From positions 1-64,000 of the forward strand of contig DATBHR010000060.1 of assembly GCA_036557365.1 (NCBI GenBank): 64,000 nt of DNA, given 5' to 3'. Of this stretch, positions 44,489-52,910 are shown in pieces. Positions within the stretch are counted from its first letter, which is position 1. Every line of letters starts with the position of its first letter. The notes under the pieces were generated by a model. The model saw only the letters and a program-made list of their open reading frames with translations, was not told the DNA's origin and searched no databases. Position numbers and translations under genes: made by a program. This DNA comes from DATKHR01 sp036557365 (lineage in GTDB: Bacteria > Acidobacteriota > Vicinamibacteria > Vicinamibacterales > CAVVIG01).

Positions 44489-45057
44489 GTGGACAGAATC
44501 CAGCTCGCGGCTGCCGCCAGATTGTCGACGACGGCATCGGCGCTCAATCCGGATACCGGCGCGGCTTCCTCTCCAGCGCCGTATCCCGTGCGCACGAGGA
44601 TCGCCCGCGCGCCGACGGACCTCGCGAGACCAACGTCCACCCACTTGTCGCCGACCACGAACGATCGAGCGGGATCGAGGCCGAGGTCGCGAGACGCGCG
44701 CTCGACGAGACCAGGCGCGGGCTTCCGGCAGTCACACGTCTTCGTGTACGCCGGCTCCGGCCCGTCGGGGTGGTGCGGACAATAGTAATACGCATCGACG
44801 TGCGCGCCGCCGGCTTTCAGCGCGTCGGAGATCCGGTCGTGAATCACCGCGAGACCAGGTTCGGTCAGAAAGCCCCGCGCGATCGCCGACTGATTCGTCA
44901 CGACGACGACCGCGAGCCCGCCGCGGTTCAGCGCGCGGATCGCGTCGATGGTCCACGGATAGAAAATGATGTCCTCGACGCGGTTCAGATAGCCGACGTC
45001 CTCGATCATCGTCCCGTCGCGATCGAGAAACACGGCTGGGCGGCGGTCGGTGGTCAT
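44482..45057 (-). CDS. gmhB: D-glycero-beta-D-manno-heptose 1,7-bisphosphate 7-phosphatase
   Basis: 191 aa HAD-family phosphatase. Catalytic FLDRDGTM (DxD), TNQSAIARG (motif II Thr), zinc-binding cysteines and histidines in YYYCPHHPDGP and CDCRKPAPG, and VGDKWVDVGLARSVG (motif IV). Start MTTDRRPAVF at 45057. It sits between waaF and hldA, as expected for the ADP-heptose pathway; gmhA is not in the window. Confidence 0.93.
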   Translation of the reverse strand: MTTDRRPAVFLDRDGTMIEDVGYLNRVEDIIFYPWTIDAIRALNRGGLAVVVVTNQSAIARGFLTEPGLAVIHDRISDALKAGGAHVDAYYYCPHHPDGPEPAYTKTCDCRKPAPGLVERASRDLGLDPARSFVVGDKWVDVGLARSVGARAILVRTGYGAGEEAAPVSGLSADAVVDNLAAAASWILSTC

Positions 45058-45082
45058 CTGCTCTGCTGTCCGCAGGCTGCGC

Positions 45083-46108
45083 TCACAGGTACGCGCGGGC
45101 GGCGGACGCAACCGGCGCGACGGCGACGCCGCGCATGCATTCGTGGTCGAGCGGACATTCACGCAGCATGCAGGGACGGCACCACGTATCGTGCGTCACG
45201 ATCGTGTGGACGTTGCCGGCAGGCCTGGTCGCCTTCTCGTTCGTCGGGCCAAAGACGGCGGTCACGGGTATTCCCACCGCTGCGGCGAGATGCATCGCAC
45301 CGGAATCGTTCGTCACGAGCGTGCGGCATCGGGCAAACACGCCGGCGAGCGCAGCGAGCGAAGTCCGTCCGACCACATCGTGAAGCGTTCGTTCATGTGA
45401 TCGTTGAGCGCGAACGGTCTCGAACGCCGATTGCACAGCATCGGCCGTCGCGCGATCCGCGCCGCTGCCCACCATCAGCGTGTGAACGCCATCGCGTCCG
45501 AGGTCGGCTGCCAGCGCGGCAAACGACTCCGGAGGCCATCGCTTCGCACCGCCGTACGCTGCACCGGGCGCGAGAGCGACGAGCGGATTGACGCCATTCC
45601 ATCCCGCGCTCGTCAGCGCCGCGTCGGCTTCCTCACGAGCGGACGCCGGCACCGCAAGACGTGGTTCGCCGGGACCGTTCTCGAAACCAAGCTGCTTGAC
45701 GAGGCGCCGGTAGTACTCGACCTGATGTCCGTCGCGCGTCGCATCGACCGTCCGCGTCAGCAGCGGGCCGCGTCCGTCCGTGCGATAGCCCCACCGTTCA
45801 GGAATCCGCGCGCGCGCCGCGAGGAATGCCGAGTGCAGCGAGTTCGGCAGCAGCAGCGCGGCGGCGAAGCCGCAACCCGCGAGCGGATTTCGCAGCTTGC
45901 CGGACGGCAGCGTCACGACAGCGTCCACGCCCTCGACGATTTCGAACAGCGGCGCGATGGCGCTTCGCGCCGCCACGCTGATCGACGACTCCGGAAGCGC
46001 GCGTCGCACGTCGGCGATCGCGGGCAGAGCCATCACGGCATCGCCGAGCCAGTTCGGCGCGAGGATGACCAGCCGTCGACACGTGTGGTACGGTCTCGGG
46101 CTTGCCAT
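45083..46108 (-). CDS. waaF: Lipopolysaccharide heptosyltransferase II (WaaF-like)
   Basis: 341 aa GT9 enzyme. Evidence: LVILAPNWLGDAVMALPAI at the N-terminus, LLLPNSLHSAFLAA, LAPGAAYGGAKRWPPESFAAL, VTNDSGAMHLAAAVGIPVTAVFGPT, and the WaaF-type C-terminal RPCMLRECPLDHECM. First gene of the heptose operon. The chosen ATG (46108-46106) shares bases with a possible ATG of the divergent GT2 gene, so one of the two true starts probably lies further in. Confidence 0.9.
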   Translation of the reverse strand: MASPRPYHTCRRLVILAPNWLGDAVMALPAIADVRRALPESSISVAARSAIAPLFEIVEGVDAVVTLPSGKLRNPLAGCGFAAALLLPNSLHSAFLAARARIPERWGYRTDGRGPLLTRTVDATRDGHQVEYYRRLVKQLGFENGPGEPRLAVPASAREEADAALTSAGWNGVNPLVALAPGAAYGGAKRWPPESFAALAADLGRDGVHTLMVGSGADRATADAVQSAFETVRAQRSHERTLHDVVGRTSLAALAGVFARCRTLVTNDSGAMHLAAAVGIPVTAVFGPTNEKATRPAGNVHTIVTHDTWCRPCMLRECPLDHECMRGVAVAPVASAARAYL

Positions 46109-46115
46109 GCCCTTG

Positions 46116-46799
46116 ATGGACCCGCTGTTGTCGGTCGTCATGCCGGTATACAACGAGCGTACCACGATTGACGAGATCGCCCGCCGGGTGCTCGCGGTGC
46201 CTCTGCGCATCGAGCTGATCGTGGTCGACGATGGATCGACCGACGGATCAGGCGACCTGCTGGAGCAACTGCAGCGAGAGCTGGGATTCAAGCTCGTTCG
46301 CCAGAAGAACGGCGGCAAGGGCGCAGCGCTGCGACGCGGCTTCGACGAGGTCACCGGCGACATCGTCGTGATCCAAGACGCGGATCTCGAATACTCGCCC
46401 GAGGAATTTCCACAGCTGATCGAGCTCATTTGTCAGGGCAAGGCGGACGTCGTCTACGGGTCGCGCTTCCTCGGACGGCATCGCGCGTTCATGTTCGCGC
46501 ATTACCTGGGGAACAAGTTCGTCACGCTGGTGACGAACATCCTCTACAACACGATGCTGACGGACATGGAGACCTGCTACAAGGCGATGCGCACCGACGT
46601 CCTGCGCTCGATGACGCTGAAATCCAGCGGATTCGGCATCGAGCCGGAGTTGACCGCCAAGATCTTCAAACGCGGCTACCGTGTCTACGAGGTGCCCATC
46701 ACCTACGCGGGCCGCGGCTACGAGCAGGGCAAGAAAATCACCTGGCGCGCCGGATTCAACGCGTTATGGGTCCTGCTGAAGTATCGTTTTAGTGAATGA
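46116..46799 (+). CDS. GT2 glycosyltransferase (dolichol/polyprenyl-phosphate sugar transferase-like)
   Basis: 227 aa from ATG 46116 (MDPLLSVVMPVYNERTTI); an ATG at 46107 is also in frame. GT-A fold with LIVVDDGSTDGSGDLL, QDADLEYSPEEFPQLI (the DxD motif) and YGSRFLGRHRAFMFAHYLGNK, closest to DPM1/Alg5-like enzymes that put glucose or mannose on a polyprenyl phosphate. No membrane helices beyond this. The stop codon overlaps the nadE start by 4 bp. Confidence 0.87.
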   Translation: MDPLLSVVMPVYNERTTIDEIARRVLAVPLRIELIVVDDGSTDGSGDLLEQLQRELGFKLVRQKNGGKGAALRRGFDEVTGDIVVIQDADLEYSPEEFPQLIELICQGKADVVYGSRFLGRHRAFMFAHYLGNKFVTLVTNILYNTMLTDMETCYKAMRTDVLRSMTLKSSGFGIEPELTAKIFKRGYRVYEVPITYAGRGYEQGKKITWRAGFNALWVLLKYRFSE

Positions 46800-48433
46800 A
46801 GATCGCGCTGCTGCAGATCAACCCGACGGTCGGCGATCTGACTGGAAACGCGCGCCTGATTCTCGACGCCCTCGCCGAAGCCGGCCGTCAGGGAGCCGCG
46901 CTCGCAGCAACGCCGGAACTCGGCCTGGTCGGCTACCTGCCGCGCGATCTGCTCCTCGGCGCGGACTTCGTGAAATGCAGCTGGGAGGCGCTGACCGCGC
47001 TCGCCCGCAGCGCGGCGTCTCTGCCGCCCGTCCTCGTCGGACTGCCCGAGCCGAACACGTCTGACGAAGGACGACCACTCTTCAACAGCGCGGTGCTGCT
47101 CGAAAACGGCGTCGCGACGCACCGTTTCCGTAAAGCGCTGCTGCCGACGTACGACGTCTTCGACGAGGACCGGTACTTCGAACCGTTCCACGGACCGCAG
47201 ACGCTGGACATCGCAGGCCGCCGGCTCGGCATCACGATTTGCGAAGACATCTGGAACGATCGCGACTTCTGGAAACGGCGCCGTTACCACCACGATCCCA
47301 TCGAGGAACTGGTCCGCGCCGGATCGACGGCGATCGTCAACATGTCCGCGTCACCGTTCACCGCCGGCAAGCACGCGCGTCGCGAAGAGATGATTGGCGC
47401 GCTCGCGCGGAGACATCACGTTCCGGTCGCGTACGTGAACCAGTTCGGCGGCAACGACGACCTCGTCTTCGACGGCAGAAGCTGCGCCTTCAACGTCGAC
47501 GGCGCTCCGACCGCGCGCGGACGCTCCTTCGATCGAGACGTCGTCATCGTCGATGTCGACGAGCGGCGCCCGATTGCGCCAGCGGACGACGTCGATACGG
47601 AGTCGGAAATCTGGCGAGCGCTCGTGCTCGGCACGCGCGACTACGTTCACAAGTGCGGCTTCGCGCGCGTCGTGCTCGGACTGTCAGGCGGCATCGACTC
47701 GGCGTTGACCGCGGCGATTGCCGTGGACGCGCTCGGCGCGGAAAACGTGCTCGGCGTGCTGATGCCCTCGCCGCATTCCAGCCGCGGCAGCCTCGACGAT
47801 GCGCGCCAGCTTGGAGCAAATCTGGCGATCGAGACGCTGACGCTGCCGATCGAGCACGTGATGCACGCGTATGACGAGACGCTCGCGGATGCGTTCAGGA
47901 ATCGCGACGCCGGCGTCGCCGAAGAAAACCTCCAGGCGCGCATTCGCGGCGCGCTCCTGATGGCGCTCTCGAACAGCCGCGGCGCGATGCTGCTGACGAC
48001 CGGAAACAAGTCGGAGCTGTCGGTCGGCTACTGCACGCTGTACGGCGACATGTCGGGCGGCCTGGCCGTCATCGCGGACGTACCGAAGACGATGGTGTAC
48101 CGCGTCGCGCGCTGGCGGAATCACGCCTGCGGGCGGTCGGTGATTCCCGAGGCCAGCATCACGAAAGCGCCGTCGGCCGAACTGCGGCCAAATCAGACCG
48201 ATCAGGATTCGTTGCCGCCCTACGAAATCCTCGACGAGATTCTCCAGCGGCACATCGAGCACCATCAGCCTGCCGCAGAGATCGCAGCGGCGGGCTTCGA
48301 TTCGGCCACGGTGGATCAGGTGCTGCGGATGGTGCGGACCGCGGAGTTCAAGCGGAAGCAGGCTGCGCCGGGATTGAAGGTAACGGATCGCGCGTTCGGC
48401 ACCGGCTGGCGAATGCCCATTGCGAGGAAATGA
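46796..48433 (+). CDS. nadE: Glutamine-dependent NAD+ synthetase
   Basis: 545 aa, the two-domain form. N-terminal nitrilase-like amidase: TPELGLVGYLPRDLLL with the catalytic Glu, RKALLPTYDVFDEDRYF with the Lys, and LGITICEDIWND with the Cys. C-terminal synthetase: LGLSGGIDSALTAAI (ATP pyrophosphatase loop), LLTTGNKSELSVGYCTLYGDMSGG and AELRPNQTDQDSLPPYEILD. It makes NAD+ from nicotinate adenine dinucleotide. The region after the stop is a large heptamer inverted repeat. Confidence 0.95.
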   Translation: MKIALLQINPTVGDLTGNARLILDALAEAGRQGAALAATPELGLVGYLPRDLLLGADFVKCSWEALTALARSAASLPPVLVGLPEPNTSDEGRPLFNSAVLLENGVATHRFRKALLPTYDVFDEDRYFEPFHGPQTLDIAGRRLGITICEDIWNDRDFWKRRRYHHDPIEELVRAGSTAIVNMSASPFTAGKHARREEMIGALARRHHVPVAYVNQFGGNDDLVFDGRSCAFNVDGAPTARGRSFDRDVVIVDVDERRPIAPADDVDTESEIWRALVLGTRDYVHKCGFARVVLGLSGGIDSALTAAIAVDALGAENVLGVLMPSPHSSRGSLDDARQLGANLAIETLTLPIEHVMHAYDETLADAFRNRDAGVAEENLQARIRGALLMALSNSRGAMLLTTGNKSELSVGYCTLYGDMSGGLAVIADVPKTMVYRVARWRNHACGRSVIPEASITKAPSAELRPNQTDQDSLPPYEILDEILQRHIEHHQPAAEIAAAGFDSATVDQVLRMVRTAEFKRKQAAPGLKVTDRAFGTGWRMPIARK

Positions 48434-48436
48434 GTC

Positions 48437-48611
48437 ATTGCGGAATGCGGATTGCGGATTGCGGATTGCGGATTCATTGACGATTGCGGATTGCGGATTG
48501 CCGATTTATTGGTGATTGAAGATCGACCATTCAAATCCACAATTCACTAATCCGCAATCGATCAATCCCCAATCCACAATCAATCCGCAATCCGCAATCC
48601 TCAATCCGCAT
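48437..48611. repeat. Heptamer-based inverted repeat between convergent genes
   Basis: Left arm (48437-48516) holds repeated CGGATTG units in direct order; right arm (48540-48611) holds the complementary CAATCCG/AATCCGC units. The two arms can pair over tens of bases with a short spacer. The right arm covers the last codons and stop of the acyltransferase gene; the left arm begins just after the nadE stop. It could act as a bidirectional terminator. Confidence 0.85.
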
Positions 48612-49488
48612 TTCGTAGTTCGGCCTCTCTCCACCGCCGATGCATCCATAGCCACTGCTCGGGATTCCGGCGGACATACATCTCCAGCACGTCGGTACAT
48701 CGCTGCGTGAAATCGCGAACGGCGTCGGTCGCGTCTGGCGGCGGCGGCGCGATCGGATGGTCGTAGATGAAGCGGTAGCGCCCGCCGGGCAGACGGAGGG
48801 CGAAGACCGGCACGACGGCCGCGCCGGTGCGCAGCGCGAGCGCGGCAACGAGCGACGTCGTGGCCGCGGGCCGCGAGAAAAAGTCGACGGCAATCGCGTC
48901 GCTGCTCATGATGTGCTGATCGATCAGGATCGCCACGCCGTGGCGCGCTTCGATCGTGCGCATCACCCGCCGGATCGTGCCGCGGCGATAGATGACCGAA
49001 TTGCCGGTCCTCTGCCGGATGCGCTCGAGCAACGCGTTCAGCAGCGGGTTGTCGAGCGCGCGCGCCAGGACGCCGATCGGCTCGAAATGAATGCCGTGCG
49101 CGACGGCCTGGAGCTCCCAGCAGCCGAAGTGTCCGGTGAAGAACAGCACGCCCCTGCCCTGCTCGTACGCGGACCACGTGCGATCTTCGCCGTCGTATTC
49201 CACACGCGCCATGATCTCGTCGTTCGACATCGTGCCGAACTTCAGCAGCTCGAGCAGGAGCTGTCCGAAATGCATGAACGCGCCGCGCGCGATGGCCGTA
49301 CGTTCGCCGGCTGAACGGGTGGGAAACGCCGCGGCCAGATTCTCGAGCGCGACGCGGCGATGAGGGCGGTCGACGAGATACGCGAGACGGCCCAGCGCTG
49401 AACCGCTCGCACGAACCGCTGACATCGGAAGCAGCCTCATCGCCTGCATCACGAGCCACACGAGCGCGTACTCGAGGCGGTGCTTCAT
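48601..49488 (-). CDS. LpxL/HtrB-type lysophospholipid (lipid A) acyltransferase
   Basis: 295 aa. One N-terminal membrane anchor (YALVWLVMQAMRLLPM). The acyltransferase HX4E motif is in FFTGHFGCWELQAVAHG, with YRRGTIRRVMRTIEARHGVAILIDQ and FFSRPAATTSLVAALALRTGA. It adds a secondary acyl chain to Kdo2-lipid IVA. ATG at 49488 overlaps the lpxK stop by 4 bp. The C-terminal codons and stop lie within the heptamer inverted repeat, so the end of the protein is exposed to repeat-length changes. Confidence 0.9.
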   Translation of the reverse strand: MKHRLEYALVWLVMQAMRLLPMSAVRASGSALGRLAYLVDRPHRRVALENLAAAFPTRSAGERTAIARGAFMHFGQLLLELLKFGTMSNDEIMARVEYDGEDRTWSAYEQGRGVLFFTGHFGCWELQAVAHGIHFEPIGVLARALDNPLLNALLERIRQRTGNSVIYRRGTIRRVMRTIEARHGVAILIDQHIMSSDAIAVDFFSRPAATTSLVAALALRTGAAVVPVFALRLPGGRYRFIYDHPIAPPPPDATDAVRDFTQRCTDVLEMYVRRNPEQWLWMHRRWREAELRNAD

Positions 49489-50522
49489 GCGCGCGGCTCG
49501 CCGCGCCCGGAATCGCCCCGCGCGACACGCAGGCGATCGAGCAGCCACGTCCGGAACCGGTCTTCGGGCTCGATGCCGACGACGAGCGGCAGCGACGCGA
49601 TGGGCACACCCGTCAGGTCGAGAGCGCCGAGACGGGTCGCGTCCTTTTCAGTCGTCAGGACGATCGACGATCGCACGGACGTCGCGGCGGTCACGATGCG
49701 CGCGAGGTCGCGGGCATCAAACGGATGATGGTCGCGAAAAGTCATTGCGCCCGCGACATCCCATCCCGCGGCGGCGACGTCGGCGACGAATCGATCGGGC
49801 CGCGCGATGCCGGCGACGACGAACACCCGCGCGGCCGGCGGCACGACGATCGGATCCCTCGGCGGCTCGACCGCGCGCGGCGGCGCGATGACGCGCGTCA
49901 CGCGGAAGACGATCGGAATCCGCAGCGCGCGTGCGATCCGCTCGGCGGCGGTGTCGTAACCCGCCGTGGCGAGTGCGGCGTCAGCCGCGGCCGCGGCGTC
50001 GAGCCGCTCGCGCAGGCGTCCGGCGGGCAGCGGTCGATCGCTCAGGTCCTCTTCCGACGCGAGCAGCAGATCGACGTCGCGCGCCAGCTGCAGATGCTGA
50101 AACCCGTCGTCGAGCAGATGGACCGTGGCGCCGAGGCGACGCTCGGCCAACACGCCCGACAGGTATCGATCGGCGCCGACGAGCACTGCGGCACCGGGAA
50201 GCGCGCGAGCGAGCATGAGCGGCTCGTCGCCCGCCGCATCGAGATCCGCGAGCACGGAAGATCCGTCCGACACGACGGTGACGCCGGCCTGCGCCACGCG
50301 CCGCCCGTAGCCGCGCGTGAGAATGGCGGGGCGCTCGCCCTGTTCGAGCAGCAGCTTCGCGATGTATTCGACGACGGGAGTCTTGCCGCTGCCGCCAACG
50401 CCGAGATTACCGACGCTGATGACGGGACGAGAGAGGCGATGACGCTGAGAAGGGTCGCGGGCGTACGACGCGCGTCGCCACGCGACGACGGCACCATATG
50501 CGTTGCTGAGTGCGCCGATCAA
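49485..50522 (-). CDS. lpxK: Tetraacyldisaccharide 4'-kinase
   Basis: 345 aa. Walker A GNLGVGGSGKTPVVEY (38-53), ILTRGYGRRV, DLDAAGDEPLMLA, the LpxK signature VHLLDDGFQHLQLARDVDLLL, and VVAGIARPDRFVADV. It phosphorylates the 4' position of lipid A disaccharide at the inner membrane. Overlaps waaA by 4 bp upstream and the acyltransferase by 4 bp downstream, a compact lipid A operon. Confidence 0.95.
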   Translation of the reverse strand: MIGALSNAYGAVVAWRRASYARDPSQRHRLSRPVISVGNLGVGGSGKTPVVEYIAKLLLEQGERPAILTRGYGRRVAQAGVTVVSDGSSVLADLDAAGDEPLMLARALPGAAVLVGADRYLSGVLAERRLGATVHLLDDGFQHLQLARDVDLLLASEEDLSDRPLPAGRLRERLDAAAAADAALATAGYDTAAERIARALRIPIVFRVTRVIAPPRAVEPPRDPIVVPPAARVFVVAGIARPDRFVADVAAAGWDVAGAMTFRDHHPFDARDLARIVTAATSVRSSIVLTTEKDATRLGALDLTGVPIASLPLVVGIEPEDRFRTWLLDRLRVARGDSGRGEPRA

Positions 50523-51859
50523 CGGACCGGGCGGAACGGCCGGACGACGGCGCGCCCCTGTCCGCCGCCCTGGGGCAGGAGCTGCCCGATGATCTCCAGT
50601 GTTTTGCTCTTCGCGCCGCGGTTGGCTTCGACGAGCGCACGCGCGGCTGCGCCCAGCCCGGCGCGACGCACCGAGTTGGTGACGAGCATCAGCAGCACGT
50701 CGTCGAGCTCGCGGTCCGAGTGCACCTGAATGGCCGCCTTGTGCGCGACGAACGTCTCGGCAATCTCCTTGAAGTTCTGCATGTGCGGGCCGAAGACGAC
50801 CGGCTTCCCGAAGATGGCCGGCTCGAGAATGTTGTGGCCGCCGTGATCGAGGAGGCTGCCGCCGACGAAAACGGCCGTTGCGACCTGATAGAGCTGTGCG
50901 AGTTCGCCGATGGTATCGAGCACGACGACGTCGGCGCGCGGTTCGGCGTCAATTGGCAGCGACGAGCGACGCGCCGTCGCAAAGCCGGCGTCTCGCGACA
51001 ACCGCTCGACTTCGTCGAATCGTTCGGGCGCGCGTGGAGCGAGAACGAGCAGCGCGCCGGGCATCGTCGTCTTGATGCGCGAGAAGGCGCGGAGCACCAT
51101 CGGCTCCTCGCCGCGCATCGTGCTACCCGCCACCACCACGACGCGATTCGGCGAGAGACGGAAGAAGCGAAGGACGCGTTCGCGCGGGCGGCCGTGGACC
51201 GGCGCCTGCGGCGGCTCGAGCGAATCGAACTTCAGGCTGCCCGTCACGGTGATGCGTGCGGCGTCCGCACCGAGGTCGACGAGGCGTCGCGAGGACTCGT
51301 CGCTCTGCACGCAGAAGCGATCGATGTCGGCGAGCACGCGGCGGAAGAACGGCCGGATGGCGCGATAGCGCGGATACGAGCGCGACGAAATGCGGCCGTT
51401 GATGAGCACGGTCTTGATGCCGCGCTTGCGACACTGGCGCAGCAGGTTCGGCCAGATCTCGGTCTCCATCATGATGAAGATCCGCGGCCGGACGAGTTTC
51501 AACGTGCGCCGTACGATGAAGGTCCAGTCGAACGGAAAGTAGAAGATCGCGTCGGCTTCCTGCAGGCTCTTTCGCGCCACCTGTTGCCCGGCGAGCGTCG
51601 TCGTCGACACGAACAGGCGCAGGCGCGGATAGCGCGCTTTGAGGTCCGCCGCCAGCGCGCGAACCGTCAGCGCTTCGCCAACCGACACGGCGTGAATCCA
51701 GATGGATTCCTCGCCGTCGATGTTGAACGTAATCGGCAGAAAGCCCAGGCGTTCGCGCAGCCCGCCGACGTACTTGTTGTAGCGGATCGCCTGGTACACG
51801 AAGTACGGCGACGCGCAGACAAACAGCACGAGCGACAGCAGGCTGTAGAGCGTGTACAC
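50519..51859 (-). CDS. waaA: 3-deoxy-D-manno-octulosonic acid transferase
   Basis: 446 aa. GTG at 51859 gives MYTLYSLLSLVLFVCASPYFVYQAI, the standard membrane anchor; the frame is open much further upstream only as the shadow of gap. Motifs: IWIHAVSVGEALTVRALAADL, STTTLAGQQVA, PFDWTFIVRRTLK, METEIWPNLLRQC and VFVGGSLLDHGGHNILEPAIFGKPVVFGP. It transfers Kdo to lipid IVA. First gene of the operon waaA-lpxK-acyltransferase, divergent from gap with 43 bp between. Confidence 0.95.
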   Translation of the reverse strand: MYTLYSLLSLVLFVCASPYFVYQAIRYNKYVGGLRERLGFLPITFNIDGEESIWIHAVSVGEALTVRALAADLKARYPRLRLFVSTTTLAGQQVARKSLQEADAIFYFPFDWTFIVRRTLKLVRPRIFIMMETEIWPNLLRQCRKRGIKTVLINGRISSRSYPRYRAIRPFFRRVLADIDRFCVQSDESSRRLVDLGADAARITVTGSLKFDSLEPPQAPVHGRPRERVLRFFRLSPNRVVVVAGSTMRGEEPMVLRAFSRIKTTMPGALLVLAPRAPERFDEVERLSRDAGFATARRSSLPIDAEPRADVVVLDTIGELAQLYQVATAVFVGGSLLDHGGHNILEPAIFGKPVVFGPHMQNFKEIAETFVAHKAAIQVHSDRELDDVLLMLVTNSVRRAGLGAAARALVEANRGAKSKTLEIIGQLLPQGGGQGRAVVRPFRPVR

Positions 51860-51902
51860 GAGGCGGATATTGTAGAATGAAACGTTTGTCTGGAGGACAG
51901 CG

Positions 51903-52910
51903 ATGCCTGTACGCGTAGGGATCAACGGGTTCGGTCGCATCGGCCGCAACATCATGCGGGCGGCGCTGGGCGATCGGAATATCGATTTCGTGGCGGTCAA
52001 CGACCTGACGAACGCGAAGACGCTCGCGCACCTGCTGAAGTACGACTCCGTGCTCGGCAACCTGCACGCGACGGTCGCCGCGAAGGAAGACACCATTTCG
52101 GTGGACGGCGACACGTTCAAAGTCCTGTCGTTGAAGGACCCGGCCCAGCTGCCGTGGAAGGATCTCGGCGTCGACATCGTCTTCGAGTCGACCGGCCTCT
52201 TCACGAACCGCGACGCCGCCGCGAAGCACCTCGAGGCCGGGGCCAAGAAGGTGGTCATCACCGCGCCGGCGAAAGGACCCGACATCACCGTGGTCCTCGG
52301 CGTGAACGACGAGAAGTACGATCCGGCGAAGCACCAGATCATCTCGAACGCGTCGTGCACGACCAACTGCCTCGCGCCGCTCGCGAAGGTGCTGCACCAG
52401 ACCTTCGGCATCAAGAGCGGATGGATGACGACGATCCATTCCTACACGAACGACCAGCAGCTGCTCGACCTGCCGCACAAGGACTTGCGGCGCGCCCGTG
52501 CCGCCGCGCTCTCGATGATCCCGACGACGACCGGAGCGGCGACGGCCGTCGGCGAAGTGCTGCCTGACCTGAAGGGAAAGCTCGACGGCTTCGCGATGCG
52601 CGTCCCGACGCCAAACGTGTCGGTCGTCGATCTCGCGGCGCTGCTCAACAAGCCAACGACCGCTGAAGAAGTGAACAAGGCGCTCGAGAGCGCCGCAAAC
52701 GGTCCGCTCAGGGGCATCCTGGCTTACACGACCGACGAGCTCGTGTCGATCGACTTCAAGGGAAACCCGAATTCGTCCATTGTCGACTCGGCGTACACGA
52801 AGGTGATGGACGGCAACTTCGTGAAAGTGCTGTCGTGGTACGACAACGAGTGGGGCTACTCGAACCGCTGCGTCGATCTGCTCCGTCTCCTCGTCAAAAA
52901 GGGACTGTGA
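51903..52910 (+). CDS. gap: Glyceraldehyde-3-phosphate dehydrogenase, type I
   Basis: 335 aa. NAD site GINGFGRIGRNIMRA (6-20), catalytic Cys152 in SNASCTTNCLAPL, HSYTNDQQLLDLPHKD and the C-terminal SWYDNEWGYSNR. GGAGGA precedes the ATG. First gene of gap-pgk-tpiA; the stop overlaps the pgk GTG. Confidence 0.97.
   Translation: MPVRVGINGFGRIGRNIMRAALGDRNIDFVAVNDLTNAKTLAHLLKYDSVLGNLHATVAAKEDTISVDGDTFKVLSLKDPAQLPWKDLGVDIVFESTGLFTNRDAAAKHLEAGAKKVVITAPAKGPDITVVLGVNDEKYDPAKHQIISNASCTTNCLAPLAKVLHQTFGIKSGWMTTIHSYTNDQQLLDLPHKDLRRARAAALSMIPTTTGAATAVGEVLPDLKGKLDGFAMRVPTPNVSVVDLAALLNKPTTAEEVNKALESAANGPLRGILAYTTDELVSIDFKGNPNSSIVDSAYTKVMDGNFVKVLSWYDNEWGYSNRCVDLLRLLVKKGL

Noticed and set aside
32865..48611. 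Heptamer arrays as CRISPR
   Set aside because: Units are 7 bp with no spacers between and no cas genes are present.
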